From assembly GCA_029204225.1 (NCBI GenBank), contig CM055108.1, positions 14,577,684 to 14,641,683 on the forward strand: a stretch of DNA of 64,000 nucleotides. The letters run 5' to 3'. The notes below the pieces were generated by a model. It saw only the letters and a list, made by a program, of their open reading frames with translations, did no database searches and was not told the DNA's origin. Shown here piece after piece: positions 13,065-28,020 of the stretch (the stretch's first letter is position 1; the number at the start of each line of letters is the position of its first letter). Position numbers and translations under genes: made by a program. This DNA is from Diphasiastrum complanatum (lineage: Eukaryota > Streptophyta > Lycopodiopsida > Lycopodiales > Lycopodiaceae).

Positions 13065-14520
13065 GCCTTCCTAGGGTGAATTACCATTTGGCTCGCATTG
13101 AGCTTGGAGTAATTGGATGGTCACATTCTCGATCATATATTTTTTAAAATATGCAGACACATCATGTGCTGGGGATTCGAGGGGGGCCTTGCCTTTCAAC
13201 TGTCTGGATGGTGATTTGGGAGGTTTGGGAATTGACGTTTGAGCGGATGTGATATCAGGCACTTCCCTAGCAGTGGTAAGGTCTACGAGGTTTCTTCATC
13301 TTTTCTTTCATGGTATGGCCACGAGGTTGTGGCTTCGAAGGACGTGAGGTGTGCGGATGAGGAAGTGGTGGCACGTCATGGAGGATCTCATCGTGGATTT
13401 CAAAAATTGTTTCCTGTCATTTGACACGATATAGCTTTGTATCAAGTTTTTTGACCGTAACCTTTGCAACTGGTTTCACTTTGGATGAATATTACGGGAA
13501 GGCTTTGAATGGAAGTGCCTCCATGTAGTTGAGGATCTGAATATCAGAAATGTCCAAATCTTCTGGCAAATATGAATTCGTAAGACATTTTCATCATCTA
13601 CGAATAAATCTTTTGATTCACCAGTAGGTAGCCATGCAACATTAACAACTCATCATTGTGTGGAAGAGTATCAATAAAATAGATATTAATGATAGGGGTG
13701 CCTAGATCAGGAATTTGTTCATTATCAACCAGAGGATTATAGGTACAATCATCCTGATGTTGAGCACAATAATCGACATTCACACAATCAATGGTAGCCA
13801 AACTATGATTCCAATTTATGATATCAGTAGATTCAACATAATGATCTTTTTCTTGAGTGGACTAGTATGGCTCAAACACCGAATTAGTGGTAGAGAATCC
13901 CTTGTCGTGAAAACGTGCGGGTTTAAATTTGCCAGATAAATCAATAATAATAGAGCTGTCTCTATTTCCAAAGGTGACTCGTCCTTTGCTCCAGTTGTGA
14001 ATGACTCTTGCATTGGTGAGCCATGGGTGACCAAGTAGTAACTCGTAGGAATAGGCATTAATAGGGATATCGAGTACGACTAGGTCTATATAATTTCAGG
14101 TCTCCTGGTTTGATAAGAACTTGTGGGAGGAAACCGGTAGGTCGGACCACACTTTGATAAGCCATCCTAAGCTGACAAGTGGGTTAGGTAAGTTTGTCTC
14201 TCAGATTTCATTCTAACATGAGGGATGTGGAAATGATGTTGACACCTGAGCCACCATCTAATATAGCTAGGACTTCACGAGATTGGCGATGAGTAGATGG
14301 AATCTTGATATTGCCCCTTTCACTTAGCGGATTTGTAAGGTGTAATGGCATTTCGGACAGCTCATTAGAGGTGGCGGTGTTGGTGGATTGGATTTGTTGT
14401 TTTAACTTTCTCACATGTTTCCAGAGAACGTGGAAATGGAGAGTCACGTTAGCTTGTAATAAACCCCCCCACACTTTAGTGCGAATCTGGTCGGATGCAC
14501 CCTAATTTCTTCGGATGGGT
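13065..14520 (-). pseudogene. Old Ty3 element: protease and linker fragment of pol
   Basis: Reading leftward, a segment with KHVRKLKQQIQ resembles the pre-protease part of the Ty3 element at 32676-33413. Then comes ILDGGSGVNIIS, the retropepsin active site (compare VDGGSGINLIS in Ty3-1). The linker block LATIDCVNVDYCAQ matches LATIDCQACQYES, and YMIENVTIQLLQAQCEPN matches YTLDDVVMMMPQAQREPN. The frame is broken several times. It stops before any reverse transcriptase sequence. It probably continues the gag remnant at 22040-23035, both being on the minus strand and separated by a later gag-only element. Confidence 0.75.
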
Positions 14521-14536
14521 GAGGATAGAAAATGGG

Positions 14537-15693
14537 TGTCGAATCTTGTTGACAGATCCCCTACTCCAGAGGATCTGTTGGTTGTCTTAAAATTGATTCT
14601 TTCTTACTTTTGCCTATCAGCAGAGACGGTGGGTTCTTCTTGAGATTATCTTTCTTGTTTAAAGACCCAGATTAGGTAGAAGGGAAAAGATTGTCGTTGT
14701 AGTATATTTTTGTCCTGCCTGTCAGAGGACAACTCAGGGCGAACTCTCTTGAACGCACTTACATTCATACATAGATGCAAGCCACGCTCATTCACAAATC
14801 AGAGTGCAGCCCAAATGAACACTCCATAGATTCTACAGCTACCTACTCTAAAAATGAACTGAATCAGATCCTACAATATACTAACACTGAGCTACACTTG
14901 CATAAATTGACAAAACAAGAAACAAGAACTAATCTATAGCATGTTAGAAGTCCAAGAATCAAGAAACCAACCAGTCTTTTGATTCTTGGACATCCCAAGA
15001 ACATCAAGAACTGAACTGTAAAGAGAAATGCAAGAACTACACCACAGATCCAGCCTATTTAGTTTACCTGAATGCTGGTTCCTACATCAATCCACAAACA
15101 AGAAAAGAAACTAATCCACTCTACGAAAGCAACAAATCTAATCCACTCTACAGTCCACAACCACACACAAAAAGAGGGAAGGGCAAGATCATAAATGCAT
15201 CACTCAAGAAACAAGCATGATCAAGGAGCTCAATGGATGCACCAAACTCGTGAAGTCTCTTCTCATTTCAGCATGGAGTTGATACGATTCACAAAAAGCT
15301 CCTCTACTCAAAGAGAGAGTCTCTTAAATAAGCAAGAGAGCTCCTTAGGTGGCATCCTAGTGGAATTTCCACATTTCACAAATTACAAGTGAAATAATGC
15401 TCTCCACTAGAGGTCACCATCAAAAGGTGGCTCACTCTACTTTCTATAAGAGGGGTCTACTTGCATTTATTACATTTTCTTAGAAATACTAGTCCCTACA
15501 TGGTCATTCCATGTTCCAGGATTCACCATGAGGCTTACACAGTTCTTGCATGTCTTTCCTAGCTAGTATTTCTCGGCTCTCATACTATTCTTCGTTAGTC
15601 TCGTCTTCTCAGAGACCTCCTCGGTCTAAGATGAGAGGTGCTCTTGAGTTGCTCTGTCCAAGTATCTTGGGGATTCGTCAGAATCAGCCAACA
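14537..15693 (-). repeat. 3' LTR of the gag-only element
   Basis: Starts with TGTTGGC directly after a polypurine tract and ends with GATTCGACA. A TATA-like CTTATTTAAGAGAC (about 15340-15320 on the minus strand) fits a retrotransposon promoter. Length is about 1157 bp. The last 131 bp have a partner at 21902-22033. Confidence 0.6.
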
Positions 15694-18003
15694 TCATCCC
15701 ACCCCTAATGTGTTGTAGGATCCACTGCAACTCATATTGGACGATGTCGTTCCGCTTTGCATTGGCATCTTTGATCGTCACTTGGAAAAACATAGATCCT
15801 CGTTCGCTTACATAAAACCAAGTGCTTATTGCCGCCAGTCTTTATCACAAAAACTGTTTTTCACGAATTGCCGCAGTTTAACCAGAATGTCTTATTGCTG
15901 CAATTGGTTGACATTCTCAAAATTGGAGAGCTCTCAGCAGCTTCACAACTTGCATGCTCAAGTGCTTTCCATGTGTCTCTTTGTTTTGTCACTTGTATCT
16001 GCCATTGACGGTTTCATCTTTGGTTTCTTGGCAGATTCTATCTTCTGGGAGGTCTGTATCCTCCATTTGCCTCTGGGTGTTTCCGTGGTTATTCTCTCAG
16101 TTAAAGTTCCAGTCTCAAGGAAAACCTTTGATTTGCAGGTTGCACAAACTTTGATTATCAATCTCAAGGGGATGGATTCATCAAGAATTGGTGGTAGAAA
16201 CAGTTTTGGATGGACGATTTGGTAACAGTAAGGAAACATGATGAAGGCTTGGTGGTAGGGTGAAGGAACTGATAGTTCTACAGTTGTAGCCTTGGACCCT
16301 TTCAATGCCGAGCTTTGACCACCACTTGCTGGGTGAGAAGCTTGCTTTATTTGCAGGTTCACGGTTGTCTTCATCTTTCTTTTTCTGCAGCTCTTCCTTT
16401 TGATCCATATCTCTTTGGGCTTCATAGGAGGGGATCCAACTATCATTGCTCCAGAGAGTCTCTTTTGATCAAGATTGATCTGACTCATCTGTTGCTTAAA
16501 TTTTTGTCCTTTCCTCCTCAGCTTCCTGGATCTTTCTCTTTATTTCTTCTAGCTGCTTTGCCTGCTTTTGTAGGTCTTTTTGGGCTGAACAACCAATATA
16601 GGTGGTAGTTGGTCTCCGCAAGACACTTGCAATGATCTATCAACTGCTTCAGTAAGACTATAAAAAATTGGAAATTTCTTAGAAGAAAAGTAAACTGATG
16701 ATAAATAGATAGATGGAAGGAAGGGTGGTGGTGACAATGGTAGATGGTGTGGACGATAGACATGAGAATGGGCGCAGAAGTATGGCAAGAGGTTGGTTGA
16801 AGAAGGAGACTAATTTTCCAATGCTTGTGCTTCCCTTTTCTAAAGGATCTTCGTCATGACTGAAATACTTCTTCTGATTGAGTCTCTTCGGATTACCCAT
16901 CTGCCTTCTTTAGCCTTGTCTTTTCATATTTGACTTGTGACCTTGGCTGTTGATCTTGTTGATGTTGTTGTTGGCAGCATAACTACTCCAGTGGATCCAA
17001 GCAGATCTACTCTCTCTCCCCACCCAAAAAAATCTGTTGGTGGAGATGTTGTTGCTGGTAACTGTTCATGTTCAGGATTGGATCGATGTGTGGAACACGT
17101 AGTTGAAACTCGTTGAACATGTGACTGGACTAAAGATTGAACAAATTTTAACTAAATTTGTTTTGATCTTGCTGTAGGTGACTCAAAAAATAATATGGCA
17201 ATGAGATACAGTAATCAACTCTAATTTGACATGGATTTCTCATATGTCTCAAAAATCCTAAACTGCTGTACAAGGGAATCTGAAGATGGATAGATGAATG
17301 AAAATGTGCTCTGGAGATTCTCTACAAAAGACTCTCGTGCAATAGCTATTCCTCGAGCAAAAATCAATCACACAAAATAGGTGAAGAAAAACAAGGAAAT
17401 AAACAAACGTTACAGAGAGTGAAAATTGTATAGCACTTGTCGAACAAAACTTGCATTCATCAACATTGATAATGTACCTTGATAGTTGCAATATCTCAGT
17501 TGTTTTGTAGAGTAATGTGACTTACTCTGACATGCCCTTGTCAAAACAAGGCAGAGTTGGTTACACTAAAATCTACCATCATTGATAGCAGATGTTGTAA
17601 GATATAGCTTGAGATGCAGGTATTATTGAGGTACTATGTCATGAGGACCTCTGTGAACAAGAGATTCAGAACCGAATCTCTATCTAGATTTTCGAATCCG
17701 GAACATATTGTGTATTGGCACATTGGAAATCTTATCAGCATGTGGAAAGACAAATAGATTTGAGGTTGTAGAAGGGGAGAAAAACTGTCAATTCCCTGTG
17801 GAGGTTGCTCTTGGTTGGACATTGTAGCAGATGACGGAATATCGGTTTCACTTTCTTTCGACAAGGACTCATTTCATATTGTCTTTTTTCATTATGGAGC
17901 TGGTGTATTGTGCAGTATTGTAGAAGTTTTCTAGAAACTTCTTGAGTGAGCAGCAGGTTGAGCGGTTGGGTGCTATGGTGCTCATGTGGTTGTCGTGAGG
18001 ATC
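15694..18003 (-). other. Internal region of the gag-only element without recognisable coding sequence
   Basis: Several short minus-strand open frames occur (for example 15958-16488, lysine- and serine-rich), but stops break all frames and no domain is recognised. It could be captured or decayed sequence. The plus-strand open frame at 15737-16225 shows no family motif. Confidence 0.4.
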
Positions 18004-19355
18004 CTATCGGGATTCATAACTAACGTGATGGGCAGGTAGGATCGTAGCTGGTTGTTTTGGACAGTCTTTGAAACTGTGTTTTCTAATATAGTCAGGACAC
18101 TCAGCATGGTACTTGGTCTTGACTGGACAATCAACCATGAAGTGGCCAGTTTCACCACAGATGAAACATCTGGTGTGCAATGGCCCTTGTATAACGGCAT
18201 AGCCATCTTGTATGGCTAATGGTTCTGGACTTTCTAGTGGGTATTCATGATAAGTCAAGGAATGTCCAGATGGTGACGGTTGTTCTTCATATTGTTGGAT
18301 TGTATGTGCTTGGATAGGTCGATATGAAGGACAAGCATTAGCAGGATGCGTAGCCCGACAATGTGGGCACCATATTGTTTTTCGTCTATAAGGTACCTGT
18401 GCAAGGTTTGACTGACCAGGCATACTGCTTTGGATAGACTTCAGGGTAGCTTGAAACTCATTGGTGAGTTTCTCCATTTGTAGTTGATGTTGCTTATTAA
18501 GCAACTCCAATTGGGATTTCCAAAGCTGATCTTGGGTGTCCTCGATCGGCTCCGACTCATGGGCAAGAGCACGTGGTGCCCGCCTTTCCCTGGATTCGTC
18601 AACATCTGATCCTTCATCTTCTTCCTTGATGGCATCAGACATAGCTAGCTTTAGGCTCGTATATTTGTCATTTGATTTAAGCTCGCATCTAATCCATCTT
18701 GGAAGGTTGACTAAGAACCAATGATGAACATCTGTTCAGAGGGCTGTTCTTGTACTTGACTTTTGAGGCGTTTGAAACGCTCGATATAGTCACGTACGCA
18801 TTCATCTTTTGTCATTTTGATGTTACTCAATTTGACAAAAGGACTCTCGACCAAGCAAAAGGGCTTAAAACGCTTGATAAAGGACTCTTTCAAAATTGAC
18901 CAGTCTGTCTTTTCGTCACGATCAAGGTTGGAAAACCAATCACGTGCTTTAGCAATTATGGTCATCGAAAACAGTTGGACCATAGCATCGGGAGATGTTT
19001 CGCCATACACATCACATGCATTCTGAAAGACTTGCAATAATCTTTGAGAGTCCGAAGTACTGTCAAACTTAGGTAGATCTAATTTGGGTGTACGTCTCTC
19101 AAGATGAGCTCCGTGAGTGGCAGAAGCACCATTAAGGCTAGTTCTGACCTGGGAGGGTTCAGCACCATAAAAATGGGCTCGTGCTCGTAAAGACTCGGCT
19201 CTATCAGGTTCTTGTTCGTTGAACAGGTTTGTGGATGGCTCTTGGAGTTCGGTCCTCATTGGGTAGAACCTATGGCGACTGATTTGTTCAGCTACAGGGA
19301 ACCTGATCTCGTATGGATAATCATCTGGGACTTCAGGGTCTTTTTGGTGGTGCAT
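18004..19355 (-). pseudogene. Ty3-type gag: capsid and three zinc knuckles, one frameshift
   Basis: Capsid part: start at 19355, with LDLPKFDSTSD, VFQNACDVYGE, ARDWFSNLDRDEK and VRDYIERFKRLKSQ, collinear with the gag of the Ty3 element at 31243. Near 18735 one frameshift separates it from HHWFLVNLPRWIRCEL and AMSDAIKEEDEGSD. Nucleocapsid part: three cysteine motifs, WCPHCRATHPANACP, CFICGETGHFMVDCP and CPDYIRKHSFKDCP, of about CX2CX4HX4C type. Apart from the single frameshift the gene is well kept, and it is the only protein gene of its element. Confidence 0.82.
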
Positions 19356-20235
19356 TGAGTCCTGTTGTGTCTTTTTTGTGTTGGGTATGAGTTTTTTTAT
19401 TGTTTTTTTTATTGTCCGAGTTTTTGGTGTTTTTTAAAAAGTTTTTTTTTTCGGTCCCTACTGTTTACGGTTTACGATCTGGTGTGGTTTACGGTGACGG
19501 TTGGTTGCGGTTATTTGCGGGTGATTGCGGTCAGTGGTGATATGAAGTCAGTTGCGGTCAGTTGCGGTTGACGGTCCGTTGCGGTCTGGGGCAGTGATTG
19601 TGGTGGAGCTAGGTGAATGCAATTTTTGACTGATGTACGTGGTCTGTTGGTGATGGTCTGGTTTTTGGTTGATGCTGGGGAAGTGTTGTCATAATGTGGG
19701 GCGATGGTGGTCCAAATGTGTTGTGTGCGGTGGGTTTGCGGGGGAACGGTGAGGTGACCTTGCAATGGGGATTGCAAGTGGTAGTTTGTGGTGGAGAACG
19801 GAAGAATGCGGTGGTAACGGTTCAAGTTAGTTAGTCGGGTCAGTGTAGTTTAGGTGGAGGTTTACGGTTTGATTGCGGGTTGGTGCGAGTGAATGGTTAA
19901 TGCAGGTGCTTGTTTGCTTGTTGGGTGCGAGTGTGATGGGTTGAGAAGTGGATACGATTTGGTTAAGGGTAGATGTGGTGTAATGGTGGTGTGGGGGGTG
20001 AATGTGAGGTGGTGATGGTTGTGGTAGTTGTATACGGGGAAATGCATTGGTCACGGTTGAATGGTGGAGGAAGGTGGTGTGTGTTTGGAATGCGATTCAA
20101 GGAGGAATGCAGATGGGGTGCGATTGTCTGCGGTGTATGTGGAGGTACTGAGGTGAGTTATGTGTGGTGGGTGTACGGTGGATGTGGTGATGACGATAGA
20201 TGGGTGAGGTGTGTTTGGAATCTGACGTGGAGTTG

Positions 20236-20675
20236 GTCCGGCTAAGATTAGTTGTGAATTGCTCCGGTCAAGATTTGACCTAGGCCTCTGGTTGAGATTT
20301 CAGCTTGGCCACTGATTGAGATTTCAGTGAGGCCTCTGGTTGAGATTTTACTGAGGGTCATCGGTCGAGATTTAACAGTGGCCGTCAGTTGAGATCTGAC
20401 ACAGGGCCATCGGTTGAGATCTGAATGAGGGTGTCGGTTGAAATCTGATTGAGGGCATCATTTGAGATCTGAACGAGGGCATCGATTGATATTGGACTGA
20501 GGCCGTCGGTTGAGATCTAGCTGAGGGCATCAGTTGAGATCTGACTGAGGGCGTCGGTTGAGATCTGACTGAGGGTGTTGGTTGAGATCTGACTGAGGGC
20601 GTCGGTTGAGATCTGACTGAGGGCATCGGTTGAGATCTGACTGAGGCCGTCGGTTGAGATTTGATAGAATGGCTC
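20236..20675. repeat. 24-bp minisatellite array 1
   Basis: About eighteen units of GGTTGAGATCTGACTGAGGG-type sequence with a 24-bp period. The best-kept units are at 20530-20660. Because 24 is a multiple of three, minus-strand frames stay open and read an octapeptide repeat (SQISTDAL). Confidence 0.85.
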
Positions 20676-21245
20676 TGGCTCCGGTGGAGGTGGAAGTGTG
20701 AGAGGACATGAGGTGTGTGAATGTTTGTCATGGAGGAATACGTGATGACGGCTAAATGGGATGGGTTCGAAACAGCCTAAGGTGGTCACGACTGTTGAAT
20801 GCAGGTTGGCGATGGAGTGCGGTGGTAATGGGTAGTCTATTTGTGAGTGTATGCGATGTTGCTGTGGAATGCGGTCAGCTGCGGTGGTAATGCTGTGTCC
20901 ATTCCAGGGCGAATGCGGTGGAGTGTGGAGTCCGTGTGTTGTGGTGAAGGTTGTCAAGGATAGTCGTAGGGCGAATGAGTGCAGTCTGTATGCGATTGCT
21001 ACAGGCGAGTGTAGTGGAATGTGAGGTGATCGTTCCAAGTCAAATTGCGGTGGAATGCGACCTAATGCGGTGTGGTACTGTTGCGATGGAAGGCGGGCAG
21101 GTCGAAGGTGGGTTATGTGCGGAGGAATGCGAATGTTTGCAACTACGGAATGCTATCTCGATGGGTGAATGTGGATGGAGGTGGAGGTGGAGGTGGTCCG
21201 TGTCGATGGTGAGAAATTCGTTCTGTCCAGGATGGATAGAATCTC

Positions 21246-21650
21246 GTCCGTTGAGATTTGATACAGTCTCTACTGTTCAGATGTGAACGTTGTGCTCCGG
21301 TTGAGATTTAACAGAGGGCTTCAGTTGAGATTTCATAGAGAGCTCTGGTTGAGATTTAACAGAGGTCTCCGGTTGAGATTTCACAGAGAGATCCGGTTGA
21401 GATTTAACAGAGGGCTTCGGTTGAGATTTCACAGAGGGATCCAGTTGAAATCTGAGGTAGTGCGTCAGTTGAGATCTGTCCGATTGGCTTCAGTTGAGAT
21501 CTGATGCAGTGTGTCGGTTGAGATCTGAACGATTGGCTTTGGTTGAGATTTGATGCAGTGCGTCAGTTGAGATCCGAACAAGCACTCCGGTTGAGATGTA
21601 AGCTGGTCCTTCGGTTGAGCTTTAGGCTGGGCTCCGGTTGAGATTTGAAG
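21246..21650. repeat. 24-bp minisatellite array 2
   Basis: Same core (GGTTGAGATTTNA...) and 24-bp period as array 1, but more diverged units, with a plus-strand frame open over part of it. The two arrays are separated by about 570 bp of C-poor DNA. Confidence 0.8.
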
Positions 21651-21901
21651 CGTGATAAATTTGGAGGAGCGGGAGCTTGGATGGAAGGAAATCCAGGTCT
21701 GTTAGTGTGTTTGCTTACAAGTGATTGGTGAGTCTAACAACTCATGGATTTGGATAATGATGTAGTCAACGATGTGGGTCTGTTCAGTTTGTAGGAACTC
21801 AGATGTGTTTAATGATTTGGAGTTTGTTTGCAGGGACCTGAGTGTGGACAATGTTGCTGTTCTGGATGATGTAGAATGCATTGGGGTTCAAGTAGCAACG
21901 A

Positions 21902-22033
21902 TGTTGAATCTTGTTGACAGATCCCCTACTCCAGAGGATCTGTTGGTTTTCTTGAAATTAATTCTTTCTTACTTCTGCCTATCAGCAGAGATGGTGGGTT
22001 TTTCTTGAGATTATCTTTCTTGTTTAAAGACAC
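21902..22033 (-). repeat. Truncated 5' LTR (last 131 bp) of the gag-only element
   Basis: Matches 14537-14668 with seven differences by eye. Right of 22033 the sequence changes abruptly to the older gag remnant, so the rest of the LTR has been lost. Confidence 0.55.
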
Positions 22034-22039
22034 GGAACA

Positions 22040-23035
22040 GACAGGAGCAGCTGGGTTAGATCGGGAAGGACAACATGATGTTTAATGCCACAATTTTCAC
22101 AAGCTGGTGGAAAGCGAAGTTTATCTGGTCAACGAATACTAGGAAGTTTACCTGCACATATAAAACATCCTCGCATTTCTGGAAGTTGATGCGTGGCAAA
22201 CACAACTTGGTTAGGATCATAGGTTTGGGCATTGGGGTCAACCGCTTGAGCATTAGGATCATATGGATAATATATAATTTGCTTAGAGGAGTATGTTGGT
22301 TGAGTAGTATCATCCACATAATAAGTTGCTGGATTAATGGTGTTGGGATCAATGAAGTGCACATCTTGTTGTGGAGCGGGTTGGTTAACGACAAACTGTT
22401 GCCGTGGTTGGTACTGAATTGGTGCAGTTGGTCATGGTTAATACACTCTTGGTTGTGACATGGGCTGTTGTGGAGGGTAGGGGCGGTACGCTCGATACAT
22501 GGGTCTAGGTGCTTTTGGAAAATGATTTCTCAGTTGAGGGCATTCATTAGCAGTGTGATTCTATGAATAGATCGGACACCAGACATTCTCTCTTGCTGGA
22601 AAAGATTTATCAGCGATATTTTCCATGGCAGTTTGAAAATCAGTAGTGAGTTTATCCATATGAGTTTGTTGAGCTTTCTTCTAGGTTTCCATTTGATGTA
22701 GAAGTTCGAAAGATTGGGCAGTGTTTTCATACTTCGGGTGGTTAAGACGTTCGAGATTCTTAGATTTCTTTTTACGATTATCAAAGTTGTCATCAGATTC
22801 CTCGTCTTCTTCACAAATGGCATCGGTCATTACATCTTTAAGCTGATCATAAAGGTCAACTGGTTTCAGTTCGTAGTGGATGTTTTTAGGCAGTCCAACC
22901 AAGAACAATTTGATAGCTATACGTTCGATGATATTGTCGCCAACACATTCTATTTGAGATGTCTAAAACGCTCAATGTAGTTTTGAACCAACTCTTCGCG
23001 ACACATCTTAATATGGGTGATGTGGATGAAAGGAA
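22040..23035 (-). pseudogene. Old Ty3 element: gag remnant
   Basis: Minus strand from 23035: IPFIHITHIKM, NYIERFRHLK, LVGLPKNIHYELKP, DAICEEDEESDDN, a first cysteine motif now broken (WCPIYS, stop, NHTANECP), and EMRGCFICAGKLP with ACENCGIKHH. The order is the same as in the gag at 18004-19355. Stops and at least one frameshift are present. The capsid N-terminus is lost at 23035. Confidence 0.75.
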
Positions 23036-23269
23036 TCTTGACCCAAATTTTCCAAATATAAATAAAATAAAATTTTTCTAAATATATTGTTGTTTCATCG
23101 GGCAGCATGTGGAAATGCTAAGTGGGCTTGTATGGCATGGACTTGCCCGAGCTGCAAAGTGCTTGGACTCCTAATTACCTTCGTGGGAGATCTGCTTTAG
23201 TGCTAGCACTGATACTTAGTGTCAAACTTCGTTTCATTTTTGAATTAGCTTCTTACATGTAAAACTATT

Positions 23270-23830
23270 TTAATACATTCTTTTGACCCTTATGCTGATC
23301 AGTATGACTTTTGTCTTGATATGGATGTATCTCAAGATCCTTGTAGCATTTTTCCAATGTATCACTAATGGATCTTGCATATATTGACTCAGCATACACA
23401 CACTAAAGCATAGATCAGGCCTAGTTATGGTGATCCACATTAAGGAGCCTATAAGCTGCCTATAAAGAGTGATGTCCATAAAGGATGCTTCATCACTTTT
23501 ACTGAGCACTTTTACATCTTGCTCCATTGGTGTTTCTGCATGCTTGCAATCTTGTATCTTGAATCTATTGAGCAAACTTTGAGCATACGTAGTTTGACTA
23601 ATGAAGATGAAATCTGAACCTCTAAGTACTTCTATGCCCAATATAAAGTGAAGTTGACCAAGATCTATCATCTTAGATTCTAGTGATAGATTTTTCTTGG
23701 TTTTCTCAATGACATCAATGTTATCACCACTAAGGATGATGTCATCTACATAAATCAATAAAAGTACAATGCCATTTACATTTGACTCAACATGAGAGTT
23801 CCATGCTCACTCCCAAGTCACGAAGTCCAC
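23270..23830 (-). pseudogene. Ty1/copia reverse-transcriptase fragment
   Basis: Minus strand begins MIYVDDIILSGDN, the copia YVDD catalytic motif, then DLGQLHFILGIEV, ISQTTYAQSLLNRF, CKHAETPM, YRQLIGSLMWITITRPDL and ILRYIHIKTK. This is the canonical order of the C-terminal RT and connection region. Upstream palm and integrase parts are missing or too decayed, and the RNase H part is absent. Confidence 0.9.
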
Positions 23831-26880
<3,050 letters not shown>

Positions 26881-27169
26881 ATCTAGCTTGACAATTTATG
26901 TTTCATGTTTGTGAGTACATTTCACATGTGTGGAGCATGTTTCCACTTGTGCAAAATAGTTAGAATTAGTTTATACTGTTGACCTTAGGGGTGTCATAAA
27001 GTTTTATGGTCAAGCATCTAGGTGTCATAAGTGGATAGGGCCAATTTGGCCTTTGTTGGTAAAAAGTCAAGTACACTTGCTTTGTGTTGATTTGACCAAA
27101 AGTCAAAGATGAAAAACTTGAGCTAGTTAGGTTGCCTACACATGTCAAGTTTAGGTTTGATGAGTGATG

Positions 27170-27530
27170 CAAAACTGTTTGGAAGCCACTTGATCAAGAT
27201 TTTGGAATAAACCCTCAAGAGCAACTTCAAAGAAAAGAAATGAGAACATTCTTGCAATGGTTGAGGTTGAGGAAGATTGGTGTCTTAATCACATTCGATC
27301 AAAACTAGACATGCTGCAATTCGATCTACCTCAGTACTATCAATTTCGGTTGAATGGTGTAAAGGTACGTTATGCCATATGAAAATGTTCTTTTTTTTTT
27401 ATTTCTAACTGAATCAGTTTCAAAATATATATTAACTAAAACAATTGCTCTGGTGCAGGTAAGAGTAAGGCAGGAGGAGCATATAAAATACAAAGACATT
27501 GGAACATCCATCGAAATTGAAGATCCATAG
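27170..27530 (+). pseudogene. Family X gene 1 remnant (last two exons)
   Basis: Exon to 27364 reads KPLDQDFGI and, after a one-step frameshift, NENILAMVEVEEDW, IRSKLDMLQFDLP and QFRLNGVK. This matches LPLDQDFEL, NEEYLTMVEVEEHW, IRTELMLLQTNLP and RFIINGRL of gene 1 at 38470-38669. Intron 27365-27458 (GT/AG) sits at exactly the same place as the intron of the other copy. The last exon VRVRQEEHIKYKDIGTSI (stop 27528) matches MRKRQELITCCKDLPTTI. Upstream exons are missing. Function unknown. Confidence 0.75.
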
Positions 27531-27604
27531 ATTATGAACAATGGAATTTTGTATTATGTAATACAATTTTTTGTATACATCAATTTTGAAAATATATGAA
27601 TCAC

Positions 27605-27780
27605 TTTTTCTTTGAGGCTCTTTCATTTCTATGATCTCCATTTCCATGGTGCAGAACACAATGTAACTGCAACTAGACAATATGAGTTTTCGATAACAAG
27701 ATTCATTGTCTCCTACAGGAAATGTCTCATTGTCTCCATTGGGGAGATCTTCCGGCAATTGAACTCCAGTGACCACTACA
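27605..27780 (-). pseudogene. Duplicated last exon of family X gene 2
   Basis: Diverged copy of 28021-28254: MNLVIENSY and VAVTLCSAPWK here against IKLVIENSYPVAVAECSPPK. It lies between the gene 1 remnant and the true last exon. A stop codon (TAG after HFL) interrupts it. Confidence 0.6.
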
Positions 27781-28020
27781 ATCAGATATATCAGCTTGCC
27801 CTTGTTGACGTCTCAGATATATCGAATATATTTTTGGTCTTCATTGCCTTGATCTGTATTGTCCTTGTCTTGGCATATTTAAATATGTTCATAAAATGAT
27901 CTGATCTAAGCTTTTCCGCAACAAGGCAAGACAGACCAAGGCTATGAAAAACTTACATGTAGGAACACCATAGAAGATGAAAGAATAATAACTTGAAATA
28001 ATAACAAGAAAACAAACATG

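Larger units (their letters stand above)
19356..21901 (-). other. Leader of the gag-only element: C-poor block with two minisatellite arrays
   Basis: From about 19470 to 21700 the plus strand is very poor in C and rich in G and T, with many TGCGGT and GCGGTGGAATG stretches. Two arrays of a 24-bp unit lie inside. No gene is recognised. Position suggests the 5' leader between the truncated 5' LTR and gag. Confidence 0.55.
14537..22033 (-). mobile_element. Gag-only LTR element (TR-GAG-like) inserted in the older Ty3 element
   Basis: A 131-bp sequence at 14537-14668 recurs in the same orientation at 21902-22033 with seven differences counted by eye. It is read as the ends of a 3' LTR and of a truncated 5' LTR. 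Between them on the minus strand lie a long leader with minisatellites, one gag gene (19355-18004), 2.3 kb without pol, a purine-rich tract (TTAGGGGTGGGA, 15710-15699) and an LTR start TGTTGGC at 15693. No protease, reverse transcriptase or integrase is present, so mobilisation would depend on other elements. Confidence 0.6.

Noticed and set aside
15737-16225. 162-codon plus-strand open frame
   Set aside because: No conserved motif, and it overlaps an equally long minus-strand frame in the internal region of a minus-strand retroelement.
19440-19520. Telomere-like TTTACGG and TTGCGGT strings
   Set aside because: Spacing is irregular and the sequence differs from TTTAGGG; it is part of the general G/T-rich block.
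20236-21650. Possible CRISPR-like repeat array
   Set aside because: The units are contiguous 24-bp minisatellite repeats without unique spacers, and the context is a plant retrotransposon.
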